Below, one piece after another: positions 23,627 through 36,399 of a DNA stretch of 64,000 nucleotides. How positions within the stretch are numbered: position 1 is the first letter of the stretch; each line of letters starts with the position of its first letter. The DNA is taken from the NCBI GenBank assembly GCA_902702965.1, contig CACRXP010000175.1:274627-338626 (forward strand). Direction: 5' to 3'. Made by a program: the position numbers and the translations under genes. The stretch is from Spirometra erinaceieuropaei. Its lineage: Eukaryota; Platyhelminthes; Cestoda; Diphyllobothriidea; Diphyllobothriidae. The notes beneath the pieces were generated by a model, which did not search any database, was not told where the DNA came from, and saw only the letters and a program-made list of their open reading frames with translations.

Positions 23627-23945
23627 AGGTCGAGCGTTCTGCTTTAATTCAACATGTGCGGGACTTTCATGGACGACACTTTCGAACCCATCAAGCAAGG
23701 TGCTACTGCATTTGTCCATTCGCTCCGAAATAAGACTCACCATATTTTTGCCCAAATGACCCCCTATGTTTAAATTAAATCAGGCTTACGTTAGCCGCAA
23801 ATAATCTTAACTTGCGTGTTGTTTAAGAAATCATGAAAAGAAAGGACTGATCAATCCAAAGGTAGCAGACGTTACAGTGTATGGTATCCATCTCTTGCGT
23901 AAACTGTCCTTATTAACCGGCCAGGTCAAAATTAACGCATACTCA

Positions 23946-24110
23946 GATCGCGCGTATGCGGGCGTAGACTGGCTGTGCGACCAGTTGATGAATTATTACA
24001 GGTGACTGTCCACACCTGCAAAACGGGTCACCAGTTCAAATTCGCAGCCGCTATGATAGTTGCCCCATGCAGGAAACAAAAAAAGCCCAAAGTGGATTGG
24101 CCTCTGAGCC
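23946..24110 (+). mobile_element. PLE C-terminal relic
   Basis: Frame reads GRRLAVRPVDELLQVTVHTC then KTGHQFKFAAAMIVA, the same tail motif as at 28.3 kb (LAVRRADPLSQVATHTC...GHEFNFA). Downstream sequence is no longer recognisable. Confidence 0.58.
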
Positions 24111-24399
24111 TCCGATTAAAATTCTTCCTATCGACATAGAAATCTGGCGCGAGCACATTAATGCAGTCGGATTTGAAGTTGTCTCCTGGTCAAGATGAAA
24201 TGAAAGCGACCACGTACAGTTCACCTTATCGCCTAGCAGTGCTTGCATGGTCACATGACTACGACCGGACCAGTTCAGGACTGTGTGTGACATTATTCAT
24301 TTTCCCTCTCATCCTGAGATATAAATCTCAGAGGAGAACCTCACGAGGAAGGTTAACTGATCTGACATGAAAAGGGATGTTAAAACCTGGGCAGCGGAT

Positions 24400-27100
24400 T
24401 CGGTACGGTCGGGAGGTCTTATCGTTAACTGTAAACAGCGGTGCGTATAACAGACCTGACTGTAGGCTTCTTCCTCTGGCAAATAATGGCATTTGTATGG
24501 CACTGAAGTCGAAGTTGGACTGAAATGTGGCTGAATTCATGTTAACCGCCCCCAATCGGTTGTCCGGAGCGAAGATTGGCCTTCGTAATCTCGAGTTGTC
24601 GGCGAGAACCCATGAGACGTATCTATGAACATCCGAAAACCTACGCACACGCTATCAGTGACTCCACCGCGAATACTCTCGACCGATTGTGATGTGGAAA
24701 ATGACGTGAGTGACTGCGGTCATGTTTTGGTCTTTGTACGTCTGTGTGCGCAAGTCGGTGGAATTGCCATGAAAAGGCCGTTCCGCGTCGTATGCCACGA
24801 TACGCAGACTGATGTGGTCATTTGGAGTGACAAGAAAAACGCGGCCAAAGGATTCCCTGCCAAGATGCCGTACTACAGAAGTGACTGGACCAACCCCATG
24901 GACCAGTATGTGCCAATCACTCAGTACCCCTCATTTTCCCACCCCCGCCTTCTTCCTACACTCTTCCTGAGGGAAACTCTTCAAATACTTTCGTTGCGGT
25001 CCTCGAACGCAGCTTCATGTTCAGTTGTTAAATCCCTATTTTGAAGTTGCGTTTGAGCTTGTGACCTTGCATCCGGCCTTGCCTGACGATGCTGTGGTGT
25101 GATAACAGAGACTGAAAGCCCCCTCTCTGGGTGAAGACTTAATTCGTGCAAACTTTCTGTGAATTTTGGCTTTTCTCCACCCTCGTCTGTTCAAGACTCA
25201 GCAATTACCACTGTAGCTGTGACATCATGTTCTATTTATTTAAAAACGATATGTGAACGTCGGCAAACACAAAATCCACACCCCCCATTCCTCCGCTGTG
25301 CCCTGTCGCATCTAAAATACATTTTAGAGCCTGGGCCCCCCACATAGCCCCCGTGGCAGGCAAGATCTCATTGGAGTAGGCAACTGTAGGCAGCCTAGGC
25401 TCTTAATCTTTCAGTTGAGAGACATCTAGCTGAAATGAATATCTGTCTTTCCATGGATTTGCAGTTCAGTAAGATGAAAATTCAAGGTGCTTTGTTGACA
25501 GAGTATGCTAGCACACAGGACAGGATAGGTATTTACAGATGTATTTTTATTATATATATTTTTTCTACTGAGATTTTTGCAATCGATCAGGAAATAAAAC
25601 TTAAGGCCTGTCTAACAGACTCTTGTGTCTGTGTATGCATTGACCTCGGGCAGCCTAAACTACGAACAGACAGCGCCGTCGATGCACCATGCGGCTACTT
25701 TCTGCAGAGGGTGCTTGCACGCAGCAACTTTAACATATTTTGCCTGCATGCCTCAACTCCATCAGTGAACCTTCCGATTCAGACCAGCTAAACCGCTGGC
25801 CGCTACAGTCGTAGGGATATTATGCCACGGACAAATCAATGATGTGGAAATGTCGTCTCAGTTGGATGCTGGTGTCCGGCAACCCCGCTTCATCATAAGA
25901 TTGTCCTCGATGTCTGGAAAATATTATGCGGCTGAAAGCTATGCTATGGACTAGAGGTGATACAACGTGTATTGCAGTCCTCTGCTTGGAGTCATAAGCC
26001 AGAAGATTAACTCAGAATATGCTTGTTCCGTCGGATTTGCTTCTTTTGAACCAGGTGTGATTTTATCAGCTGACTTCGATATTTCTGACCCCTGTTTAGG
26101 GACTGAGAAGAGCAGTTAATTAACGTGGATTTAAGCTATGGTATGCTCTTTTCCAAATCTGACCGAAGGTCGTTTTTTTCGCTTTAGGAGGTTCTCGAAC
26201 TGTATTTCTAACTGTAGATAATTTGGATGCCTTTCATTTATGAAATCAACCATTTGAAGTCGTTACAAGCAGTTAGTTATAACTGTTGTCTGTCTAAGCT
26301 GTTTCTTAACAGACAGGGTTTACTGCACTTTCTTCATGTATTTCTTCCCTGTCCAACGCACATATTTGACCTTCAACGGAGCTTAGTATGCCCTGATACT
26401 GACTGGAATTTTGGTGGTTCATTTTCCCACCTCCAGTCAAACTCGACCTACAGCATAATAATCTAATTGTCCTTTTACTTCCACTTATTACCTTAAAAGC
26501 CATATCAATGTAGGGGCCTGAAAGCAAACGCATGCTCGACAAGTTATCTTTGAGTTTCTGCGTTGCCTAAGAAAGTTATTTCTTACTAACCTAATTTTTC
26601 TTGCGATATTGATGTTAAATTTTTATTTATGTGACAAGTGGTAGTTGATAAGAAGGTAAGTGAAGATTTTTATGCTTCCTTATTACGGGCGGTCTTGAGT
26701 TAAATGTCAGAGGTGTAGGCGTTAGCGGTTAACGAAATATTCAGCGTTGTGGTTAGGTGTCGAATGGGAATCAGAGTTGAAATTAGGGGGTGTGAATCGT
26801 TACTACCTGGAAGTTAATAATGCATATGTTTTGAAAAATTAAACAAAATTACCAAAGGCAGTATTGCGTTGTTTAGAAATGCTGATATATTGTAAAAAGT
26901 GCAATATCCCCCCAACCGAACTCCACCTACCGCATAATTATAAGACTGCCGTTTTACTTTGACTCATTATCTTAAAAGCCGTATCAATGTAAAGGCTTGA
27001 AAACAGACTCATGCTCGCCAAATTTTCCCTGAGTTTCCGAGTTTCTTAAGAAAATTATTCTTCACTAACGCCATTCTTCTTGTGATGTTTTGGTAACATT
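24400..27100. other. No gene seen
   Basis: Contains an open frame at 24625-25044 (139 codons) without any motif I recognise. 26.4-27.1 kb holds two diverged copies of a short repeat (CCTTAAAAGCCATATCAATG at 26.49 and 26.97 kb). Confidence 0.4.
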
Positions 27101-27162
27101 TTTTAAAATGATAGTTGGCTAGTGAAAAGAAGCAGATGCCATCACTGGGACGACAGCTTTAT

Positions 27163-27208
27163 TCTCTTGACGTTTCGGATTCACACACGAATCCATCATA
27201 AGTGACAG
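27163..27208 (-). ncRNA. Hammerhead-ribozyme-like motif, degenerate core
   Basis: Minus strand: CTGTCA, CTTATGA (one change from consensus), a perfect hairpin GGATTC-GTGTGT-GAATCC, GAAAC, GTC. Followed by the conserved GAATAAAGCT...GTCCCAG tail seen at other sites. Confidence 0.42.
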
Positions 27209-28007
27209 TACAGCTACGCAGTTCTCCATGTGTGATGAAGTTTCTTTTATTTTAGCAGGTGTGACTTCGGCATTAAGCCTCAATATTTCTGACCCCTCTT
27301 CAGGTACTAATAAGAGCATTTGATTGACCTGCACTAATGGAATTATATGCCCTCTGTCGATACTGACTGAAGGTCGTGTTCTCGACTTCGGACCTCAAGT
27401 CCTCACGATTAACAACAGTCTGAAGCCACACTCGCAGCAGCGCCGACATGCTCCGCTGCAAGAATCGGCTTGTTTCTTGATAATAAACCTAGCATTAACA
27501 TGCACTTCACGTAGTCAGTGCGAAAGAATCCTAAGAGCGATTAGTCATCATGAACTGTTGCAGTCCCTGCAGCCGTCACTGCAGCACGGTCAAAAAATAG
27601 TCACCATTTGCAGAAAAACCTCTCAAACAGGACATCACATCTGCCAACATTCGATCGAAACTCCAAGTAAATGAGGTGCAACAGTGCTTTGAAGTAGGAT
27701 TGACTCCGAAACTGTCGAACTGGACGTGAGACTCGAAAGGCTTTCATTCGGGGTTGCTGTGCAGATGGTTCAGTGTTGCACAACCGCGTGCCTCGTAATT
27801 ATCATCAAGCCGCGGTACATGTAAACAAAAAAGCAGAGTTATTCGAAAATTATCACTTGCTTAAGGCGTTATCGATAAAAAAAGCAACAATTGCGGTGCG
27901 CGATCTCAATGAGGTAATGAAAAAGAAACTGTGATGCGTGGGGAAAAGTGTTTAATGATCGATACTACTTCTCATTTCCTCTTTCAATTGATTGAGGAAA
28001 TGAATTT

Positions 28008-28145
28008 GCAAAAGAGAAAAAAAAAGAGAAGAAAGAGGAAAGAGAACGAAGATGGTGGAAATTCAGGATAATGAACAGGGTATCCAGGCAGATGACAAAC
28101 ACAAAAGGCAGAATAAGAAGAAGAAGAAGAGGAAGAAAAAGAAGG
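28008..28145 (+). repeat. Purine-rich tract
   Basis: Runs of A and G (GAGAAAAAAAAAGAGAAG, AAGAAGAAGAAGAGG) interrupted by a short mixed stretch. Low-complexity; no coding meaning. Confidence 0.8.
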
Positions 28146-28267
28146 ATGGTCGGGTACTGGAGTATTTGTTTATTGTTCTGAGCTGTATCTTGGTCTGAAG
28201 AGCAATCCGGAGTGGTGTGTCGCATTCCGTGTCAAGAGTGTCCATGCAGCCACACAGGCCAGGCTGG

Positions 28268-28520
28268 ATGCATGCTCGATTAGCGCATACACGAACATAA
28301 GCTGGCTGTGCGACGAGCCGACCCATTATCACAAGTGGCCACCCACACCTGCGAAATGGGTCATGAGTTTAACTTCGCAACCACCAAAAATAGTCATCTA
28401 CGCCGAAAACATATCAGGCGGAGAATTGATTAAAGCCTCCGCATCGGATGATAACTCAGTCAACCGATTTGTCGATCTGACGCCGGTGTATAGGGTCCTG
28501 CGCATTCACTTCCAGTGATG
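28268..28520 (+). mobile_element. PLE C-terminal fragment (LAVRRAD...NSVNRFVDL type)
   Basis: Reads HKLAVRRADPLSQVATHTC, EMGHEFNFATTK, then after a one-base frameshift IVIYAEN, GELIKASASDDNSVNRFVDL and TPVYRVLRIHFQ, then a stop. This is the typical end of a flatworm PLE open frame, downstream of the GIY-YIG motif. The upstream part is missing. Confidence 0.68.
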
Positions 28521-29734
28521 ATTGGCTTACACCCCCAAATAACTGTCGCTTGTCCTGTTGTTGTCGCTGTCTCTGACGATGGATTCCCACACGTGTTCAA
28601 AGAATCAGAACAATAAGCAAAATATTCCGGCGCTCGCCCCGGAACCCGACCTTTTGCCTTCATACATAAAAAGAAGGTGAAAATGATAATGATGTGGTCG
28701 GTAAAGCACTTACATACCAATTCAGGAAGTGATAATACGTTGCAAATTTCAAACGCAGAATGTGCTAGTTTAGGTGCTGGACTCCGCAAGCCAGAACCTA
28801 TCTGTCTGTCGATAGCTCGCTGATAGGACGGAACGATTCTTATGCTTGAGGTAAATTTCAGGGGAGTAATGGTCAGGGATTAGGGTATTTTCAGGGTTGG
28901 GGTTAGGTGTGGGATGAGAATGAAAGTTAAAGTTAGGGCATGCGAGTCGTTATTACCTAGAAGTTAATAAAATGCAGGTTTTGAAAATTTAAAATCATAA
29001 AAGAAATAACAAAGGAGGTATTGCGTTGTTTAGAAATGCCGATTTATTTCGAAAAAGCGCAATATCCCGAAAACGTCAGGAATGACTCTCATATAGTAAA
29101 CTTGGTTTTTTAATGTATGTAATATATTCTCGTACCATAAGCGTAGTATATATGAAATTATAAACAAAATAACGTCCAATAATATTATTTCAGTGAAGTC
29201 TGCATCGAAATTTCGTTTAATAATTAGTCTGATTTTATATATAACGGTTTGTCAACTGCTTCATTATGAGTGTAGATTCCAAAAGAGTTTGATTTAAGTG
29301 AGATGGGGTTCAACTGCATTTTCGATGGTTTCACCGTTAGACACGTCGTAGGAACAAATCTCTTCATTAGGCGACATGCTGTGAGGCCAGTCACTGATTA
29401 ATAAATTCAAATTGAGCTGAAAGCCGTGATTGTAAACATACCATTTTGTGTTTCTGCAGAGAATTTTTCATGCATCAAATTGATTTACACTTTTTGTACG
29501 TTTTGAATTACGTTGAACTTCAGATCTGCCTCGAAATATTGCTGAATACTTCATAATTATTAGAGTGTTTTTCCGATCGTCCATGGAGACAGATTCTGAA
29601 ATATCTGTTTGTTCAACACTTTAAAATAAGATTATTCTTAAAGGCTTTTACCGACGCTCTTACAAATTCAAAATTATTTTATAAAAAACATGCATGAATA
29701 AATTCATTCTTCTACCTATTTTGCAGAAAGGCAC

Positions 29735-30686
29735 AGTAGGTGGGTTAACTCATGAAATGTCAACAATAATGCTGAACTGCGTTTTCGTCTACAAAAGATT
29801 AATTAAGCAACCATGCAAAATCTATCATCTTGCAGCATAATTCTATAATAAATCAGTTACCTCTGGATTTCGACATTTGAATGAACTTCTCTCCTGATGC
29901 ATGCAAAATCTATACTCTGCAAAATGTGACTACTTATATAGCAGGAATTGGTTTCATTGATCTTCGATGTCCTAAAAATTCAACTGTATTTCATGGAAAA
30001 CCTACATAAAAATATTCCTTATTTTGCATATTCGGTGGAAAATGAGGTCTTCTTACAAATTTATACTGAAAGGAGTTTAAAAGTTCGGTTTTTAAAATCT
30101 TTTCCAATTCCAAATAGTGTTGAATCCGACCTGACGTTACATTTGCATTCAAGGTTTCCAAACTACAAGCCGTATATTTTCCGCGAAGATAAAACCGAGC
30201 ATTTCTCTACCGTATTATGGGTAGACCATATGGGGTTCATAAAATGTGGCAGTGAAATTGAGCCATATTGTAAACTTTACAAGCAACATAAACGAATACT
30301 GAGACACAACGTTTTGTAAAGAGACATCTTACGATTTTAAAAATTACACTCCATCTTTAGGTAAAAAATAGGAAGACGACGTCATTTGTTACCTAATAAA
30401 AATAAATGGTTTTGTACATTTTTTCTATAAAATAAAGTCTTATTTTTACGGGCATCAAAAATCAATGAAAAATGCTTATGCGTCATCACTTATTACAGAG
30501 TATCGGCTATGCATGAGACCGGAAAAATTTTCACTCGAAAGCAGGCATTCCGAGATAACTGAATTATTGCCGAATTATGCTGCACGATGATGAATTTTCC
30601 AACGATACTTAAGTAATCTTTTCGAAATGAAATTGTATTTCATAATTTCGGTTAACATGTTATGAGTTACCACACCTACTGTACTT
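29735..30686. mobile_element. TIR element, short form (about 0.95 kb)
   Basis: Left end CACAGTAGGTGGGTTAACTC, right end GAGTTACCACACCTACTGTA: inverted repeats of the same type as the long form. Inside, 29948-30319 is an open frame of 123 codons with no recognised domain and without a clear relative at 9.5 kb, so I do not call it a gene; a similar stretch in a rearranged relic at 32.28-32.78 kb (FPN..YIF) may be conserved by chance. Confidence 0.58.
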
Positions 30687-31128
30687 ACCAACCTGGAGAA
30701 CGGCATTCACAAATTCTAGGATAACAGGGTGCACAGATTAGTACGACATGAGCACAGCCATCCACTTAATTAAACATTTATCAGTAAGTGAGTTTTCTCC
30801 TTCGTGTAAGTGTGTTCTTTAAAAGAGAAGAAAAAGCAGAAGTGTGTATTTGAAAACAAAAAGAGGTAAAGAAGGGGAATGTTTGAGTAGCACGAATGCA
30901 TTCGTCGAGGAGAACCCGGCGTATTCATTGACCTCATGAACACCGGCAGATTTACCGCAGATAAACTCAATACAGAAATCATTAAGAAAGACGCCGAAAA
31001 AAGGTTTAAGGTTGTTAGTTAAAGATGTCAAAACCGATCTGGGGACGACATATATCCAAGGCGTGCCAAAGCCAGTCGTTTGAAGGGAGATTAGTAAGGA
31101 AATCGCGCTGGCCAATTAACTCGGAAAA

Positions 31129-31939
31129 TTATCGCCCAAAGCACCTGACCGCGTTGCGTTGCAAGTCGGCCCACTCAGATAGTGAATGGATCTGGGACAT
31201 GACTGCTTTGTGCCAATCAGATGTTTCGTTTTGCTCCGCAGCCTTCTTTACACATTTGTCACAGAGATTACTGAAGGTAAGTTTGGAAATATGGACAAAA
31301 GATGCCTTCGGAGAATTAAAGAGGTTTACTTCTGCATATGCGCTGACGTTTGTCAGTACATGCTTCATTGAATCCATGATTGTATACTTCCTGAAAAAAG
31401 GTCTCTGTCAAAAAAATGAAAGTTAAGCCTAGTGAAAAATATTACTAATGTCTATATGTCATTTTTAATGATACCAAGCACAGTTACCCATCTTTTAACA
31501 TGAATAGTAACGAAGGGAAATGTAATCATACAAGAAAACCGTGCAAATCCACCCTTGTGGTTTATCGTCCGGAAAACACAATCGTCAGAGTATCCTCGAC
31601 TGTTAAAGATCATCGAGAAGACCGTTTGACTAGTATCGTCATAAGAGAGGATAGCTTTTAGTGAAGAAAACCGTTCCACGTAGAATTGTACAATATCTGT
31701 CAAATACATCCCGTGATCGTGGCGAGGACATTTTCCTTCATCTGCGGAACGAGAAAAACATACAGTAAGAAGAATAGAGTGCTCTTCCTGAGGCAGAGGT
31801 GGGTTTATGCATGAGGTTTATGTCAGCATTTCATCGGAAATTTTGAGCAGTAAAAGTGGCCCGTACTGAGACGTGGGAAGCAGGTTTGGCAGAGAAAAGG
31901 TGAGTAGAGAATCCCGAGCAAGATTTGACTAATGTGCAT
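31129..31939 (-). CDS. Secreted-protein family copy 5 (subfamily III), intact, three exons
   Basis: Join of exon 1 at 31939-31867 (73 nt), exon 2 at 31741-31488 (254 nt) and exon 3 at 31404-31129 (276 nt), giving 603 nt and 200 residues. Exon 1 is a signal peptide (MHISQILLGIL... ending LCQTCFPRL) with donor GTACGG in phase 1. Exon 2 follows a clean acceptor TTCCGCAG and reads (A)AT GAA GGA AAA TGT, i.e. NEGKCPRH, then YLTDIVQ, DDCVF and an SCMIT version of the core motif; donor GTAACT. Intron 2 (83 nt) ends TTGACAG. Exon 3 carries TNVSAYAE with the sequon and ends AVRCFGR. CCAAT (32022-32026 on the opposite strand) lies 83-87 nt before the ATG. It has the same exon lengths as the 53-kb copy. 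Function unknown. Confidence 0.82.
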
Positions 31940-31993
31940 GATGAACTTTCTGCCACACGGTCAAAAGTCTGATGTTTGCGTGAGGCCGCATGA

Positions 31994-32026
31994 CTTTATT
32001 ATTGCTGGATAGGAGTCACTGATTGG
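31994..32026 (-). promoter_or_regulatory. CCAAT box and TATA-like element of copy 5
   Basis: CCAAT (32026-32022) and TAATAAAG (32001-31994) on the minus strand, 83-87 and about 60 nt before the ATG at 31939. The A-rich box is weaker than in copies 4 and 8. Confidence 0.5.
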
Positions 32027-33199
32027 GTCGACCGCGTCCTAAAGGTGGTGCAGCGTGTATGTATGGGCTGATCTCTGCTAAGGTCGACAATCGGGCAAAT
32101 CCCGTGGGCTCAGTGACTGAAGTTTGACTCCAGCATCTGCAGCATATAGCTCCCTGATGCCACTTTTTCTTTATTTACTTGTGCCGCACTACTAGCTGCT
32201 GAAGTTCACGAGGGACGTGTCTGCTAGCTGAATATGTAGACGACAAACTATACGACGAAATGTGTTTGCACTTTTCATAACTTAGAGAAGGGCTTATTTT
32301 CCGTGCATGGAAAATATACAACCAGCAGTTTGGAAATCCTGAATAGAAAAAATGTAACGGCCAGTCGTGTTCAATAGTTAATCGGTAGTTGGAAAAGTCC
32401 TTTTCAACTTCTGTTTTATGCTTGGACATTTGACAGCCTTTAAATATCGAAAAATTAGAAACTTTTCTAAAACGCAATCCTACATTTCTATCAAGTACAA
32501 AATATAAAGAAGACGTAATTTTTGCCACATGAGTGACAGAGTTAATATTTTCGGAATTTAAAAGAGCATTGAGAGTCAACGAGAGAAATGTGTACTGCAC
32601 AAATAGTCGTTTTTTGCAGGCGGCCGGAAGAATTTCATCGAATATCTGGTATGTTGAACTAACTCAATTTTTATGGGATTGTGCTGCTGGTGAGTAATAT
32701 TTAATGCCTTCTTAAATGATCTTTCCGTGTCGAAAACGCATCGCAGAATTTCGGCCAACAGTTTATGAGTTAGCACATCTGATGCCCTCGGAAATAATTG
32801 TTGCCTGGGGACAATGCCCTCAACGTACAGTTAAGCTTTCAAGAGGATCCACTCAGACAAAATCGTACTACCAGTATTCCTGCATTATGGGAGGGGAGGT
32901 GGCATACAAGTCAGTCTTGCCGTCCCTGAACAGGGCTTTCTCCATCCCCGCAGTCTTTTATTACCTTAAACCTTAATAAGGCCAACCTAAATATGAATTG
33001 CTTTGTGTCTGTCTCGGCATGTACCTCGGGCTTTGTTATCGCCGGAGGGCAGAGCCTTTGAAAAACGATTTGGCTGCACCAAACCAAATATTTTAAATAA
33101 CATGTTGGACGACTTTCGTTCTGCAAAAATACCATCAGCTGTCACAGGACTGGAGTCACGTCGGCGCAAAAGTGGTCAAATGTCTGGGTGAAGGCGATA

Positions 33200-35700
33200 T
33201 TTGTGCGCACAAAATGCCGCATTTTTACCGGTACACATCAACATCATCAGTGAACTTGTAAAAACAAATGGTTTTAACTGCTGACTGCATGAGACCAGTG
33301 ATTGAAAAAAATTATTTCACAAAGTAAGCGATAGGTTTTAACGCTGCCACGAATGGAAGCTGGCATTCAACGATTCAAGTAGAATTTTGGTTTAATAATA
33401 CTTTGAAAATGGAGCAAATAAAGTCACCCCTACGTAGTTGAAATAGCCCTTGCCTGAAACCTAGCTCCAAATCAGTATTTCTGCAGCCAATTTTAACTGC
33501 ACAACAAAATAAATCATTATTTTCAATCGGTTCACATTCTTCCATTAGATCAGGATTATTACTTGGTCGTAGTCGTATCGTATACTATGACTGTAACAAA
33601 AATCTTATATCTTTAATTATTCGGACTGTCTGTTTGTGTGCCTGCTGTGGAATTATGCGTGGCGCCAGCTCCTTCAAACGAGTAATTATGTACATCAAAC
33701 GAAATATTGCGACTTTATGCTTGAAAATCTCTCCGAGCCGCAGCGCTCAAATCGCCTTACACAAACATTGTCTGTCTTTTCTGACTTCTTTCCTTCCTGC
33801 CTCCATACATGTTATGCCCCATCTAGTCCTGTACCCATTATTTTGCTATCTATACAGGTAAGAACGGTTAAAATACAGCTTATTTGCTTCGCAAAAATGT
33901 AAAAAATGTTCTCTGAGGCAGTTTTTATCCTGGAAAGGGCCTTAGCTACCACCGTAACCCATCGGCCTGAGCTCAAATTTGTCCGCTCTCTGTGTGGGAA
34001 GATAAATATATGTGTGCGCTGAATTTCGCACTCTCTAACAATAAGTATGTGCATTTACAGTTACGTGCGAGTTGGATATTACACAGGGAACATCTATCCG
34101 ATGCAGAGCCCTTGCGGTGCCATGATTACTTAAATGCATGCTTATAACTAACGACTTGACTTGGTCTAGAGTGAAGGTGATACCAGTTTTTTAATCCTTT
34201 TCAGTTTTCAAGGAAGGAATGGAAGGCTTTCTTCTAACGAGTGCGACGCGATAGTAGAATTGATAAATTTCAAAAAAATTTCGGCTGTTTTACAGTGGAC
34301 AGGAATCCTCCAATCTTCTCCTAAATATCAGTTAACACGCATGAGTCTCTGCAGTTAGGCACGATAAAGGCACTAATGCGCTAGTAGCGTGTCCATTCTC
34401 ACCCTGCTATTGAACACATGGTGGACATCGTTGTTGACGACGGTCGAGCTATCGGCAGTCATTACTTGAAAATCTTGGACCGGGCGTTGTCCAAGCACTC
34501 AGGCTTTTCTGCATTCCAATGTCAATCGGGTCTGCTTTATTGGCAAACTCTGTAAGTCCGCGGCGGTTTCCTTGTAGGACAATGTCTTCACGTAAAACAG
34601 GGAGGTAAGGAGAGTTTTGTTCTGGCCTGTTAAATGTCACAGCGTTTATGTCACCTCATGCAACGGGCACGATCATTTCCATAATTCTTGCAAACAGGCA
34701 TTAATATCGTCAGTGAAGTTTGGGGGGTGATTAAGATATTCGCTGACTGATGCCGGAGTATATGTGGCAGAGGCAGCAAGGCGTGCAAGGGCTGGAATCT
34801 GTAATAAGCGTCAGTAAACATTTACTGGAGCAACTAGGTAGGCTTCCTTGCAAAAAAATATAATTTGAGTGTGATCAAAAACACAAATCAATACATGTTT
34901 TGTGGTACGCTGGCTAATGGCCGTGAAGACTATCAGTCCTACATGTTCCGAACATTTGCCGATAATACCATATAGGAAGGATACCTTTTTCAATTGGCAT
35001 TTGAGGGTAGGACACACCCGTTGACACTTTTTGATCGCATAATTTTAAAATTACTCGGCTGCGGTTGCATTTCTGACTGTTCCGGCCATAGATTCAACTT
35101 GCTCCTTCTTACTAACGTGATGGTCTCACAACTTTAATCCAAATTCTCTCATCATTTGCAGTATTTCCGACAACTGATTAAACTGGATTGACCCGAAAAG
35201 TTGCACAAAAGATTCATTTTTATGCGCGTTTTGCTGTAGCGAAAACATACCGCTTGACGCATGTACCAAAACATTTTGGGGTCTCCAAACTACAATCTGA
35301 ATGTATTCTACAAAGCAAATTAAATACAATGAGGCAAAATTCGAGAGAGGAATATTCTTTACTGTAAAAACATTATTCCAAATTTTTCGGCAAAAACATC
35401 CACCATTCCCGTGACCAGAAAAAACTTGAAAAATATGGGAAAGATAATGGATTTGCATGAAAATTGTGCAACTACTAAGGAGATAGTTTCAGTTAAAATT
35501 CCTATATTTCAGTTTTTCGCATGCCAAAGTGCTGCAGAATATACGCCGGAAGCCACTGTGCATTGGGACAGAAGAATTTCTGGGCAAAATCATCCAGAGT
35601 TCGATTACCAACTTGTTTGGACATCGCAAAGTGTCATTCTATTAAGCTATCGTTTAAAATATAAGAAATATCAGCAATAGAAGAGAGCATTTAAAAGATA
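33200..35700. other. No gene seen
   Basis: AT-rich intergenic DNA. No motif, splice-supported exon or clear repeat was recognised. Confidence 0.4.
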
Positions 35701-35785
35701 TCTTTAATAATTAGTCTGTCTTTTTAAGCTGTGCAGGAAGCATAACCGGAAAACAGAAAAGAATGAGAGGGAAATTGCATAACAT

Positions 35786-36040
35786 CTATAAATCTCCAGA
35801 TTTGATTTTAAGGCATCTGATACGAATGCAAACGACGAGTGTAGTAAGCACATGTACGAGTTTTAATGAAACAAATGTTTCAATATGAAGGCGAAAGGAA
35901 TGGTCTGAAGACAGAGAAACGCCAAGATACCCGAACAGTGATACTGTCTCGAGGCAGAGGGCCGGAGGATTCAGGAAATGCAAAGATTTGCACGTGAAAA
36001 CCACACTGGACAGACGGCTGAGCGTTAAGCAGAAGACCAC
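35786..36040 (-). mobile_element. Possible non-LTR retrotransposon fragment
   Basis: Minus-strand frame with LHFLNPPALCLETVSLFGYLGVSLSSDH. The pattern hydrophobic-x-YLGV-x-(L/F)-(S/T)-SD is typical of the region after the catalytic core in jockey/CR1-type reverse transcriptases. Nothing else of such an element is visible; the SINE head above lies just upstream on the same strand. Confidence 0.35.
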
Positions 36041-36093
36041 CTCTGCATGGAAAAGCGCCTAGTGTGAGAAAAGATAACAAGAAACGGAGGACC

Positions 36094-36162
36094 GAGTGTG
36101 CCGGCATTCAAAACCGGATCGACTGCCTGGAAGGCAGCCGTGCTAACCGCTACACCACACCC
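36094..36162 (-). repeat. tRNA-Gly(TCC)-like SINE head
   Basis: Minus strand, 69 nt. The 5' GGGTGTG pairs with the 3' CACACTC as a 7-bp acceptor stem; anticodon arm GCTGC-CTTCCAG-GCAGT with TCC in the loop; T arm CCGGT-TTTGAAT-GCCGG. A-box-like TGGTGTAGCGG is present. The T loop is TTTGAAT rather than TTCGAAT, and the flanks are repetitive, so I read it as a SINE head rather than a working tRNA gene. Confidence 0.55.
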
Positions 36163-36399
36163 GATCCTGGAGCCACTCACGACAGCACCAACATCTAATA
36201 ACACTTCGGCCAATCGCTGGGAGGGAGTATGCCCATTTGGTGTACCTTTCCAGGTTAGAGGGTCTGACAGTGTGTCCTATGCCAGGATCAAGAAACCCGG
36301 TCCTCGTAGCCTCTTCCAGGTGGGGAGGGGAAGGGAGAGCGTGATAGATGCTGCACAAGGCCACAATCACTAGGAAATAATTCACGCTCCACTCATTGC

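Noticed and set aside
24625..25044. Open frame of 139 codons
   Set aside because: No motif, no paralogue, no splice support and no promoter pattern; could be chance.
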